From: a virus
Direction: 5' to 3' (one strand)
IMG/VR virus record: IMGVR_UViG_3300029319_000653
Span: 1 to 20,673 of that record
Length of the DNA: 20,673 nucleotides
In this document: in pieces, positions 9,001 through 14,804 of the stretch
How the letters are laid out: each line of letters starts with the position of its first letter
Position numbering within the stretch: position 1 is the stretch's first letter
Program-made: the position numbers and the translations under genes
Notes under the pieces: generated by a model
Told to the model about the DNA's origin: nothing
Databases searched by the model: none
What the model saw: only the letters and a program-made list of their open reading frames with translations

Positions 9001-9798
9001 GCAGAAGACGGTCAAAAAATATTAGACATGGCTGGCCGAAGACTATCAGATAGGGATGCTATTGTTCCTATTGTAGGAAACAGACTTTTGTTTACTCAGA
9101 CAGGTAATCCTTATATTAGATCGCTTGGTCAGTTTTTGTCTTGGGCGCAGGCTAAAACAGCGCAAACTAACGCTCTTGTTGAGCGTATTGAAAATAAAGA
9201 TGCGGCTTTGGCAATGCGTACTGTAGGCTTAGTTCCTCTTTATATGGGTGTTCAGTATTTAAGAGAAGTGACAAAGCCTTCAGACCCACGCAGATCAGAA
9301 GCTCACGATGCTTTATCTAACAAACACGTTCAAGAGTCGTTAAAACTATCTGGAAATATTTTACCATTTCACATAGATAAAATAGTTAGCGGTGTAGGCG
9401 CACCTAGTAATAAGCTTATATCTGCAAACATTTCTCCTTCTTTAAGCTACGCAGATAATTTTGCTCAACAGATAAGTAAAGCAACTAGAAACATTAAGGC
9501 AGAAGATTATGATGGAGCTGTCAAGAACATGATTGAGATTGCTCCTTTTGGTAAGGAAGCTTCTTATTATTTGTTGGATTTAAAAGATCGCCCTAATTTT
9601 GAAAAAGGTGGCGAGGTAACAGACGTACCTAATGTGCCTACTGAACCTGATCAACGTATTGACAAGATGACAGGTATGCCCTACGACCAACAGGCTGGTA
9701 TGGCTTTTGTTGATGAAGAAGATCCAGTACGTAGACTAGGTTTCGTAGGTGGAGGGCTGACGCAAGACCCTTTACGTAAGTTAGGGTTTGGAGGATAA
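6007..9798 (+). CDS. Very large (1263 aa) putative ejection/internal core protein
   Basis: This is the largest gene in the window. The start ATG has only a weak upstream AGG, six bases after the previous stop. The N-terminus is very acidic (residues 11-17 are nearly all Asp/Glu). Gly/Ala-rich hydrophobic stretches at about 115-195 and 430-475 could enter or cross a membrane. Long helical regions surround a conserved-looking hydrophobic part at about 833-870. The C-terminal 32 residues carry two copies of a DP-(V/L)-R-(R/K)-LGF-(V)-GG motif. No enzyme motif was identified. Marine podo- and myoviruses often carry proteins of this size and style in the late region, and a role in the DNA-ejection core is the best inference. 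The final Gly-Gly codons supply the GGAGG used by the next gene. Confidence 0.85.
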   Translation: MDLDTFSIGQDDEEEEETLFSIDDIKNRIAETQELVSQNQQDFDNVDTSRKAAYGFAQEPMLTANLGRYASAIYDSATSDLTFDEALSEIEYKRQQDIFKEYPEFRGISEQKEDAAVIAGRVGGVVADPITWAFPWLKVAKAGKLAAATTGATFTGTEVALRDNLIYGEVNPINLGVATVLGGAGGTLSGYLANRVKAGEVVEQRAQRALAEVAEDPAAVERIEIDASVDPKPRVRVRPFQEGEKPRIILSAQEIADIEDAASRVVTAESRMAAIPEATATGTNLTMRHEPIVKMEQVLADLKSFTVSPNSKKRDADKMVASLERALKRQQKKERPDRLIIEDIQERLAFFRTEKTAKAAQGTKAYNAALTDRISSIQEKITDLENKFMSGHIKRSTAAVDLAANTLEDLNKNNKMTQGILKTLIFEPTRPIIGGIGGYVTAGVVGDEDDAALTGGLIAAGAALGYYQKALQNMRLSAVDLETGRMYIGQAAESTLNTASKILTAGTSATKSDAYGGWNKIITNLLIQKPGGATNSVETTYLSDFSSYMGDVARIYGDSFENTNVVKTVTEVMRGWTDPSQIRAGYRGISGELSKKGLTEADVAEVQRIAPLLTQANDSIKESMKAAGIKFTELDNYGLAQLWNYETIAKKGVDSYLDDAVQAFTIQYDNKLAAGLIKNMPSEERILKEASDFVDNVRGIDRYSSSGSYNSYALFTEGANPRFRPLAKNFEKHRKLTDTQATAFMAERGWLNLDSKAVSYMYADRAIKMRNFANVFGAEGELINRAFSNIDEVFKKAGADKARFGNAYAANLRNTIEAFWGVHGQSSKFGSIGAPFMSLVTTLANSTMLTRVSISALGDLIQPIQNSGVGPTIKTIMGKVTPGQSFSSKSGFKYDKSFEREYTALMAHGTDPFSSFQTGLNNFNRMFFKIVQLERVTKIARGFAYDIGVRRSYDLAKSINRKGGKISDAAQKELNQMGMSADDVASLGKYKNVNEAFDAEDGQKILDMAGRRLSDRDAIVPIVGNRLLFTQTGNPYIRSLGQFLSWAQAKTAQTNALVERIENKDAALAMRTVGLVPLYMGVQYLREVTKPSDPRRSEAHDALSNKHVQESLKLSGNILPFHIDKIVSGVGAPSNKLISANISPSLSYADNFAQQISKATRNIKAEDYDGAVKNMIEIAPFGKEASYYLLDLKDRPNFEKGGEVTDVPNVPTEPDQRIDKMTGMPYDQQAGMAFVDEEDPVRRLGFVGGGLTQDPLRKLGFGG

Positions 9799-10170
9799 GT
9801 GGACTACAAATATTTTACAGTAGATGAACTCAAGTGCCAACACTGTGGCGATCACAAGATGGACGATGATTTCATGATGAAAATAGAAGCTTTGCGACAT
9901 GAGCTAGGGTTTCCGTTTACGGTGACTTCTGCCTACCGCTGCCCGGATCATCCTATAGAGGCCCGTAAAGCCTCTCCGGGCGCTCATGCTTCTGGCAGGG
10001 CTGTGGACATAGCTTGCCAAGGAGACAAGGCTCACAGGCTTCTACAGGCTGCTCTACGTATGGGAATCAGTGGCATTGGTGTTAACCAGAAAGGCAGTGG
10101 TCGCTTTATTCACCTAGATGACCTAGAGAATGACTCAAGTAGGCCGCGTCCTTGGGTATGGAGTTACTAG
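9799..10170 (+). CDS. M15-family D-Ala-D-Ala peptidase (endolysin)
   Basis: The protein has 123 residues. The GTG start comes right after the preceding TAA and is served by GGAGG at 9790-9794. It contains the zinc-binding pattern of the M15 peptidases: H63 and D70 in HASGRAVD (H-x6-D) and a third ligand H105 in the H-L-D motif. The family-typical SAYRCPDH segment is at 44-51. A Cys-x2-Cys pair (13/16) lies near the N-terminus. Members of this family (peptidase_M15_3 type) cleave peptide cross-links in peptidoglycan and serve as phage endolysins. No signal peptide is visible, so it should need a holin for release, and a holin gene follows directly. The Gly-Asp-rich stretch here looks higher in GC than the genes before it. 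Confidence 0.92.
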   Translation: MDYKYFTVDELKCQHCGDHKMDDDFMMKIEALRHELGFPFTVTSAYRCPDHPIEARKASPGAHASGRAVDIACQGDKAHRLLQAALRMGISGIGVNQKGSGRFIHLDDLENDSSRPRPWVWSY

Positions 10171-10171
10171 T

Positions 10172-10561
10172 ATGAGTTTAGTATCAACTTTGGTAGGGCC
10201 TGTTACAGGCTTGTTAGATAAGTTTATTGAAGACAAGGATCAAAAGAATGCCTTGGCCCATGAGATTGCCACGATGTCAGAGAGACATCATCAGGAACTC
10301 ATGAAATCTCAGATAGAAGTTAACAAGGTTGAAGCGGCTAACTCTAATTTGTTCGTCAGTGGATGGCGACCTTTTATCGGGTGGACCTGTGGGCTAGGTA
10401 TGTTTGGTAACTTTATTACCATACCATTTGCTAACTTTGTTTTAGCTTTACTTGAAATAGCTATCGTTATACCTCTTGTACCTCTTGAAACTATGATGCC
10501 TGTGTTAATGGGTATGTTAGGTCTGGGTGCAATGAGGAGCTACGAAAAGACTAGAAAATAA
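10172..10561 (+). CDS. Three-helix phage holin (GTA-type 3TM holin family)
   Basis: The protein has 129 residues, taking the ATG at 10172, one base after the stop of the endolysin. A longer in-frame start at 10130 would overlap the endolysin by 41 bases and is less likely. Residues 20-60 are charged and helical, followed by S-G-W-R-P-F-I-G-W near 63-71. Three hydrophobic helices follow at about 68-88, 87-106 and 108-122, ending in a basic tail (RSYEKTRK). This layout, a soluble N-terminal helix, the W-R-P signature and three membrane helices, matches the 3TM holin family also found in gene transfer agents. It should permeabilise the inner membrane to release the M15 peptidase. The stop overlaps the next start as TAATG. 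Confidence 0.85.
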   Translation: MSLVSTLVGPVTGLLDKFIEDKDQKNALAHEIATMSERHHQELMKSQIEVNKVEAANSNLFVSGWRPFIGWTCGLGMFGNFITIPFANFVLALLEIAIVIPLVPLETMMPVLMGMLGLGAMRSYEKTRK

Positions 10562-11010
10562 TGTTAGCAGAGGTAGCTACAGTTATAGCAGTCATGAAAG
10601 GGCTGAATGATGCTATTGCAACTCTCAAAGAAACAGGAGGACATGCCAGCGGTTTAGCTAGTGTAATGGACAAGTACGCTAGAGCTAATGAATCTGTTCA
10701 AGATGTTGAAACTAAATATGTTGGTCGGTTGTCTGTCAAAGATAGCATGCAGATTCAAATCGCCAAAAAACAGCTTCAGACGTTTAATCAGCAACTGAAA
10801 GATATGATGCTCATGCAAGGCTTGTCTGCTGACTATAACGAAATTATGCAGCGTGTAGAAGATAGTAGAATAGCTCACGAAAAAGAATTAAAAAGAAAAA
10901 GACTACTAAGAAAAGAACGTATAGAGTTTGCTAAGACTTTTGGTCTTATATTTGGAACAGCCTTCATAGGCTTTATTTTAATAATGGGAACTATTCTTAT
11001 AGTTTTTTAA
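10561..11010 (+). CDS. Coiled-coil protein with C-terminal membrane anchor, lysis-linked
   Basis: The protein has 149 residues, with its start overlapping the holin stop (TAATG). The N-terminal 25 residues are mildly hydrophobic (LAEVATVIAVMKGLNDAI). Residues 45-110 form a long charged helix likely to be coiled coil. Residues 108-122 are very basic (KELKRKRLLRKER), and residues 125-149 are strongly hydrophobic, ending in ILIVF, a clear membrane helix at the extreme C-terminus. The basic-in rule places the coiled coil in the cytoplasm and the tail in the inner membrane. Its position suggests a lysis role or a holin regulator. It does not have the N-terminal anchor of a classical i-spanin, so I do not call it one. 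Family not recognised. Confidence 0.8.
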   Translation: MLAEVATVIAVMKGLNDAIATLKETGGHASGLASVMDKYARANESVQDVETKYVGRLSVKDSMQIQIAKKQLQTFNQQLKDMMLMQGLSADYNEIMQRVEDSRIAHEKELKRKRLLRKERIEFAKTFGLIFGTAFIGFILIMGTILIVF

Positions 11011-11021
11011 AAGAGGTAACT

Positions 11022-11207
11022 ATGGCAACAAAGAAAAAGAAGTCTACCGTTAACAAAGCTGGTAACTATACTAAGCCTACGATGCGTAGGAATCTATTTA
11101 ACAAGATCAAAGCTGGATCAAAAGGCGGCAAGCCGGGGCAGTGGTCGGCACGTAAGGCGCAGATGTTAGCCAAGCAGTATAAAGCCAAAGGCGGTGGATA
11201 CAAGTGA
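11022..11207 (+). CDS. Small highly basic protein with W-S-A-R-K-A-Q motif
   Basis: The protein has 61 residues, and the start is preceded by GAGG with good spacing. It has 15 Lys and 3 Arg and no Asp or Glu. The N-terminal half is Lys/Thr/Asn-rich. The C-terminal half contains GGKPGQWSARKAQMLAK and ends GGGYK. I recall near-identical C-terminal motifs in many marine phage mini-proteins, but not a function. The charge suggests binding to nucleic acid, and its place in the late arm suggests a product made during assembly. The stop overlaps the next start (GTGA). Confidence 0.8.
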   Translation: MATKKKKSTVNKAGNYTKPTMRRNLFNKIKAGSKGGKPGQWSARKAQMLAKQYKAKGGGYK

Positions 11208-11407
11208 GCATAGATGCCATAGCTCAAACAAAGCCCTCTGGAGAGATTGTTAGGTGGACTACGAACAAGCAGCAGAGTGTAGATCACGCTACTAAGACTC
11301 AGACGGTGGCTGTTACCTACGAAGGTATTTTATATACGTACAAGGCTGGGGTAATGGCTACCGTTAATCTAGCTCCCGTTAAACGAATATATGACTTTAA
11401 GATATGA
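11204..11407 (+). CDS. Small hypothetical protein
   Basis: The protein has 67 residues. The GTG start overlaps the previous TGA (GTGA), with GGTGGA just upstream as a plausible ribosome binding site. The sequence looks like a small beta-rich soluble fold, with alternating hydrophobics in TQTVAVTYEGILYTY and VMATVNLAPVKRIYDF. There is no signal peptide, membrane helix or known motif. The chain of overlapping starts and stops on both sides supports it as a real gene. Function unknown. Confidence 0.65.
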   Translation: MSIDAIAQTKPSGEIVRWTTNKQQSVDHATKTQTVAVTYEGILYTYKAGVMATVNLAPVKRIYDFKI

Positions 11408-11670
11408 TTATTAGATTACTTGCTGTATTATTACTACTACAGGGATGTACGTGGTACGGAGAGATTGAACACATCTCAAGCATACCTAATGGTACTCCTT
11501 TTAATAATCTAGACGAAACCTCTACAGATATTATCTGGACAGGATTGAGAATAGAGAAGGATACTTGGTACATAGATGGCGCTGTAGGTTACGAAACATC
11601 TTCAGAGTTTGAAGGGCGTAACCCATATGGCAGGATTAAAATAGGCAAGGATATCAAAACATGGGACTAA
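11404..11670 (+). CDS. Small predicted lipoprotein
   Basis: The protein has 88 residues, and its ATG overlaps the previous stop (ATGA). The N-terminus MIIRLLAVLLLLQGC is a short lipoprotein signal: one Arg, seven hydrophobic residues, then a lipobox L-Q-G-C with Cys15 as the predicted lipidated residue. Gln at the -2 position is less usual. The mature part is about 74 residues with alternating hydrophobics (WTGLRIEKDTWYIDGAVGYE), which suggests a small beta-sheet domain. Lipidation would place it in the periplasm, probably on the outer membrane. Close to the holin and endolysin genes, it could act in outer-membrane disruption (o-spanin-like) or in superinfection exclusion. Both are inferences. 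Confidence 0.75.
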   Translation: MIIRLLAVLLLLQGCTWYGEIEHISSIPNGTPFNNLDETSTDIIWTGLRIEKDTWYIDGAVGYETSSEFEGRNPYGRIKIGKDIKTWD

Positions 11671-11903
11671 AGAAATCTCAAAAGTCTTTGAAGCGTTGGA
11701 CTAAGCAAAAGTGGAGAACGGCTAGTGGAAAGAAGTCTTCTGAAACTGGAGAGGTGTATGCGCCTTCTGCAACTATTAAGAAGCTGAAGTCCACGGCAGC
11801 AGGTAGGAAGAAGCTTGCAGCCGCTAACAAGAAGAAACGTAAGGCTACTGCTCAAGGTAAGCAACATGCTAAACATGGTTTACACAAAGGGAAGAAGCGA
11901 TGA
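11661..11903 (+). CDS. Small highly basic protein (DUF5872-like)
   Basis: The protein has 80 residues. AAGGA at 11647-11651 precedes the ATG with nine bases of spacing, and the start overlaps the lipoprotein end by ten bases. About a third of the residues are Lys or Arg and only two are acidic. The N-terminal SLKRWTKQKWRTASGKKS pattern, followed by a Y-x-P segment and a K-rich tail with GKQ, recalls the DUF5872 family of marine phages and giant viruses. That assignment is from memory and needs a profile search. It is probably nucleic-acid binding from its charge. It overlaps the next gene as ATGA. Confidence 0.75.
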   Translation: MGLKKSQKSLKRWTKQKWRTASGKKSSETGEVYAPSATIKKLKSTAAGRKKLAAANKKKRKATAQGKQHAKHGLHKGKKR

Positions 11904-12214
11904 GAGAAGATTATAAGAAGGGCGGTAAGTCTAAAAGAGATCCTAGACTAGCTCGTGCGGGTGTCAGTGGTTACAACAAGCCAAAGAGGACACCTAATCA
12001 TCCTAAGAAAAGCCATATTGTTGTCGCTAAAGAAGGTGACAAGGTTAAGACTATTCGCTTTGGTCAGCAGGGAGCTAAGACAGCAGGTAAGCCAAAGGCA
12101 GGAGAGTCTTCTCGTATGAAGAAGAAGAGAGCCAGCTTCAAGGCTCGTCACGCTAAGAACATCAAGAAGGGCAAGATGTCAGCAGCTTATTGGGCAAATC
12201 GTACAAAATGGTGA
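11900..12214 (+). CDS. Small basic conserved protein (DUF6321-like)
   Basis: The protein has 104 residues, starting in an ATGA overlap with AGGGAAG upstream. After a basic leader come GVSGYNKPKRTPNHPKKSH, VVAKEGDKVKTIRFGQQG and a C-terminal block FKARHAKNIKKGKMSAAYWANRTKW. I recall this three-block pattern (YNKPKRTP-HP-KSH, IRFGQQG, FKARH-NI-GKMSAAYWA) as the DUF6321 family, common in marine phages and also present in large eukaryotic viruses, often beside DUF5872-type sequences. No biochemical function is known to me. The protein is strongly basic. It is the last gene of the rightward arm, and its TGA abuts the stop codon of the opposing arm. Confidence 0.85.
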   Translation: MREDYKKGGKSKRDPRLARAGVSGYNKPKRTPNHPKKSHIVVAKEGDKVKTIRFGQQGAKTAGKPKAGESSRMKKKRASFKARHAKNIKKGKMSAAYWANRTKW

Positions 12215-12218
12215 TCAC
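12211..12218. other. Convergent-operon junction: abutting stop codons in a palindrome
   Basis: The + strand stop (TGA, 12212-12214) and the - strand stop (TGA read from 12217 to 12215) are directly adjacent. Together with flanking bases they form the perfect palindrome GTGATCAC. There is no intergenic space in which a conventional bidirectional terminator could sit. Confidence 0.9.
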
Positions 12219-12427
12219 TTAACTCTGCGTATATCCAGCCTTTCTGCTGCAACAACCTTAGAAGATATCTCGTATATCAAGTCTGCGTGTTTGCTGATAA
12301 GGTCTGTCATGTCTTTAACAGATGCTTCGTAGTGTTCCATAGATGCTACGGCAGTAATCACATCTACGTTAGCTCGTACTACAACTGCTAACTTTGACTC
12401 AGGTGTAAAATATATATCTTCACTCAT
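12215..12427 (-). CDS. Small hypothetical protein, last gene of the leftward arm
   Basis: The protein has 70 residues, starting at an ATG that overlaps the upstream gene's stop by eight bases. It is mixed-charge and helix-rich, with a hydrophobic patch LAVVVRANVDVITAVASM followed by a helical part to the C-terminus (RLDIRRVK). No signal, membrane helix or known motif was found. The overlap chain with its neighbours argues that it is real. Function unknown. Confidence 0.65.
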   Translation of the reverse strand: MSEDIYFTPESKLAVVVRANVDVITAVASMEHYEASVKDMTDLISKHADLIYEISSKVVAAERLDIRRVK

Positions 12428-12635
12428 GCTTTAGTGCCTGTATGTTTTGTTGTAGATAGTCGTGGAGATCATCAAACCTAAGATGACACTCCCTTAACAC
12501 TGTTCTTACGTATGCCTGTGTGTATTTGTCAGTAAATATATTTGTGACTTCTTCACTTGGCAGAGCGGAAAGCTCAGTAACAAGCCTTCCTTTTCTGTCA
12601 ATAGCTACTCTAAAGGAAATGATGTTAGCGTCCAT
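12420..12635 (-). CDS. Small hypothetical protein downstream of RNR
   Basis: The protein has 71 residues. I take the ATG at 12635, one base after the RNR stop (TAG, C, ATG), instead of an in-frame ATG at 12695 that would lie inside the RNR coding end. The sequence begins MDANIISFRVAIDRKGRL and continues as a charged, probably alpha/beta protein with two Cys/His-containing helices near the C-terminus. There is no recognised family. Immediate linkage after RNR suggests cotranscription, not necessarily function in nucleotide metabolism. Confidence 0.65.
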   Translation of the reverse strand: MDANIISFRVAIDRKGRLVTELSALPSEEVTNIFTDKYTQAYVRTVLRECHLRFDDLHDYLQQNIQALKHE

Positions 12636-12636
12636 G

Positions 12637-14496
12637 CTAAATCTCACATACACCAGAGACACATGCAAGGGTTTGCATAGCCTCCGTATTGTCATCCTTT
12701 TCCTCTATGTTCCAATTAAATCTCTTGGGCATATCTTTAGCTAGGTTAAGATAGGTATCCTTATCTATCTTTTGGTACGGGGCTTGCTTGTATACGTGGT
12801 CAGCTTCTGGAAGAAAGCTAATGCCGCTAACGCTGTCAAAGTTTTCCCAGATCCACTGACAAACAGAGAAGAAGTTATCGTCATTATAGTAACAGGTCAT
12901 TGATGGTTTGTGTTCACACCAGTGATCCTGATAAGTCTTCCAAAGTTTAAGCTGCTCCATAGCTCCCATATCTTCAACGGTAACAGCCTTGGATGGTGCT
13001 TTCTGAGGAAACGAGAATACCCAGTTAGAGTTATTCATAATGTCTTCTTCGTATGGAAACCCTGCGTCAATCATTGCAGTAGCTAGAGGATCTTTCTTGT
13101 CTGCACGTACTGTACGCAGATAATAATCACTGAACCTAGGGTGAATACCTGAAGCACTGTCTGTTAACTGTGACACAGTACCACTAGGTTTAACACAAGT
13201 AATGGCTGCTGATTGGTTGATGCCTAGCTTCTTAGCCCACTCTTTGTTGGTATCAATAGCTACCTGACGTAGAGTATCTAGGAGCTTGTCTAGTCCTGCT
13301 GTTGATCCGTTGGTAAACTTACAGTCCATGATCCCTGTCAGAGATACACCAAGCAATGCTTCTTCTTCGGTGTTCTTTTTCCATATGTTACGTAAGTAAC
13401 GGAAGTCAGTCATGGTTGCTTGTAGTGTACCTAGGATAGTAGCAATCTTAACTTTATATTTTAACGTATCCTCTGTGTCGTTAGGACGCACAATAACTTC
13501 AGATAGATTACAGAATTGATAAGGCCGCAAAATAATTTCAGAACAAGGGTTGGTTCCAAACTTATGAGTAGGATCACGCCGCTCGTTCTTAGCAGCTACC
13601 TTCTGGGCTGCTATACGACTGAAGATTCCACGTTCGCCAGACTTAGATTCGTAGAGACGCTTCATCTCAGAGGAGTAGGTGTCAAAATCAGGCCGCTCAG
13701 AGTAGACTGCGCTATTGTTCGCCAAAGCCCTTTGACCGTTCGTCAGATACCACTCACCGTTCTTGGCGTTAGCCATCCTGTTATCTGTGACGTTGCTCAA
13801 GCTGATAAGCGCAGATCTACGTACTCCACCTACTACAACAATATCCGCAATCTTACATACAAGATCATGACACTCAAGAGAAGTAAGCTTTCTACCAGCA
13901 GCACCCTTAAACATCTCAACAGAAAAGTTAAACAGATCCGCAAGAGGTTGTGGACCAGAAGCTCTACCTCCAAACGTCTTTAACCTAGCCCCGGCAGGAC
14001 GGACACGAGTTAAATCACACTTAGGTATTTTACCTGCGTACAATAGGCTGATTAGTTCACGGAAAGAACTAGCCCAACCTATCTTACTATCTGAAACAAC
14101 AATGGTTGACTCTGTGTCGTGGAAAGTATCGGCAACCTCGGGTAACTGGTTAACGTAGTCTCGTTCAACACTGAAGCCTACGCCAGTGCCGTTGAGTAAA
14201 ATATACATTAGCTCGTCAAAGGAGCGAGGGCTGTCAATCGGAAGGTAAGAGCAGTTGAATCCTGCTACGTTGTCTCTTGCTAAGGCGGGTCCAGCGGTCA
14301 TCATGCAACGCATAGAGGGCATGACTTCCATATTTAAAATAGCTGTGTACAGCTCCCCTTTGTCTTCTGTGCTTAGTTCGTTACCCCAGAAAGAAACGTA
14401 ACGCATGACTGTTTCTTCCCATGTCTCTCTGCGGTTCTCGTCATCTAGGTAACGAGCATACCTACTCTTGTGAATGTACTGTTGATACTGGTCCAT
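12637..14496 (-). CDS. Class II (adenosylcobalamin-dependent) ribonucleotide reductase
   Basis: The protein has 619 residues from the ATG at 14496; a TTG at 14508 would add four residues but sits one base from AAGGAG. The enzyme reduces ribonucleotides to deoxynucleotides using a B12-derived radical. Signature residues fit monomeric class II reductases: C82 in FNCSYLP, the active-site loop NPCSE with C318 and E320, and C329 eleven residues later (QFCNLSEV). KPSGTVS is near 436-442, and a C-terminal CVSGVC pair (C612/C617) re-reduces the active site. There is no ATP cone or class I small-subunit gene nearby. It is roughly 120 residues shorter than the Lactobacillus enzyme (739 aa). It lies in the replication operon, supplying precursors for phage DNA synthesis, and makes infection depend on host cobalamin. 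Confidence 0.95.
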   Translation of the reverse strand: MDQYQQYIHKSRYARYLDDENRRETWEETVMRYVSFWGNELSTEDKGELYTAILNMEVMPSMRCMMTAGPALARDNVAGFNCSYLPIDSPRSFDELMYILLNGTGVGFSVERDYVNQLPEVADTFHDTESTIVVSDSKIGWASSFRELISLLYAGKIPKCDLTRVRPAGARLKTFGGRASGPQPLADLFNFSVEMFKGAAGRKLTSLECHDLVCKIADIVVVGGVRRSALISLSNVTDNRMANAKNGEWYLTNGQRALANNSAVYSERPDFDTYSSEMKRLYESKSGERGIFSRIAAQKVAAKNERRDPTHKFGTNPCSEIILRPYQFCNLSEVIVRPNDTEDTLKYKVKIATILGTLQATMTDFRYLRNIWKKNTEEEALLGVSLTGIMDCKFTNGSTAGLDKLLDTLRQVAIDTNKEWAKKLGINQSAAITCVKPSGTVSQLTDSASGIHPRFSDYYLRTVRADKKDPLATAMIDAGFPYEEDIMNNSNWVFSFPQKAPSKAVTVEDMGAMEQLKLWKTYQDHWCEHKPSMTCYYNDDNFFSVCQWIWENFDSVSGISFLPEADHVYKQAPYQKIDKDTYLNLAKDMPKRFNWNIEEKDDNTEAMQTLACVSGVCEI

Positions 14497-14647
14497 ATCT
14501 TTCTTCAAACTCCTTCTCTAAAAACCTTATGTTTTTCTGTCTATATTCAGAATATTTTAACGTGTCTTTCTCTCTGTAACTATCTTTCTCGTCACAATAT
14601 TCAGCATACATTAATTGGCAAAACAACTCAAACTCAGGGTTCCGCAT
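14462..14647 (-). CDS. Small hypothetical protein overlapping the RNR start
   Basis: The protein has 61 residues and is acidic and aromatic-rich (FELFCQLMYAEYCDEKDSYREKD). Its 3' end overlaps the RNR start by 35 bases in another frame, so its last third also carries the RNR ribosome binding site (AAGGAG). Its start overlaps the previous small gene by 14 bases. No known motif was found. A long overlap with a conserved gene makes it less certain than its neighbours. Confidence 0.55.
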   Translation of the reverse strand: MRNPEFELFCQLMYAEYCDEKDSYREKDTLKYSEYRQKNIRFLEKEFEERYGPVSTVHSQE

Positions 14648-14804
14648 CTTTCATGTCCTTATCGTCATCTAACATGCGTAGCTGTTCGCGCCTCAGACTC
14701 TTGTAGCTTTTCTGAGACTTGGTAGGTTTACCTTTGTTCTTTTTATTATACTTGTTTCTGCGCTCTGTCTTAGCGTCAATGTAGTTGTTGTTATTTTTTT
14801 TCAT
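14634..14804 (-). CDS. 56-residue Lys/Asn/Arg-rich small protein
   Basis: Read directly on the minus strand: ATG at 14804, TGA ending at 14634. The product begins MKKNNNNYIDAKTERRNKYN and is very basic through residue 42, then acidic (LDDDKDMKDAEP). It fills what would otherwise be a gap between DUF3310 and the 61-residue gene and overlaps each by 14 bases, the style of this operon. A run of eight A residues spans codons 2-4. Function unknown; the basic part could bind nucleic acid. Confidence 0.65.
   Translation of the reverse strand: MKKNNNNYIDAKTERRNKYNKKNKGKPTKSQKSYKSLRREQLRMLDDDKDMKDAEP

Noticed and set aside
9958-9981. Short inverted repeats (GAGGC/GCCTC and GCCCG/CGGGC) in the M15 gene
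   Set aside because: Five-base stems that compete with each other, lie inside a conserved coding region and have no U-tract; consistent with chance in GC-rich codons.
10130-10171. Upstream start for the holin at 10130
   Set aside because: Would put 41 bases inside the endolysin gene; the ATG at 10172 directly after the endolysin stop starts the protein at the usual holin N-terminus.
10989-11008. Stem AACTAT / loop TCTT / ATAGTT followed by TTTT, at the end of the coiled-coil gene
   Set aside because: Only six pairs, one of them G-C, and a four-T tail; too weak to call a terminator, and the downstream gene starts 14 bases later with its own ribosome binding site.
13516-13983. 155-codon open frame on the + strand
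   Set aside because: Lies wholly antisense to the conserved RNR gene; its composition follows the RNR codons and it has no family resemblance.
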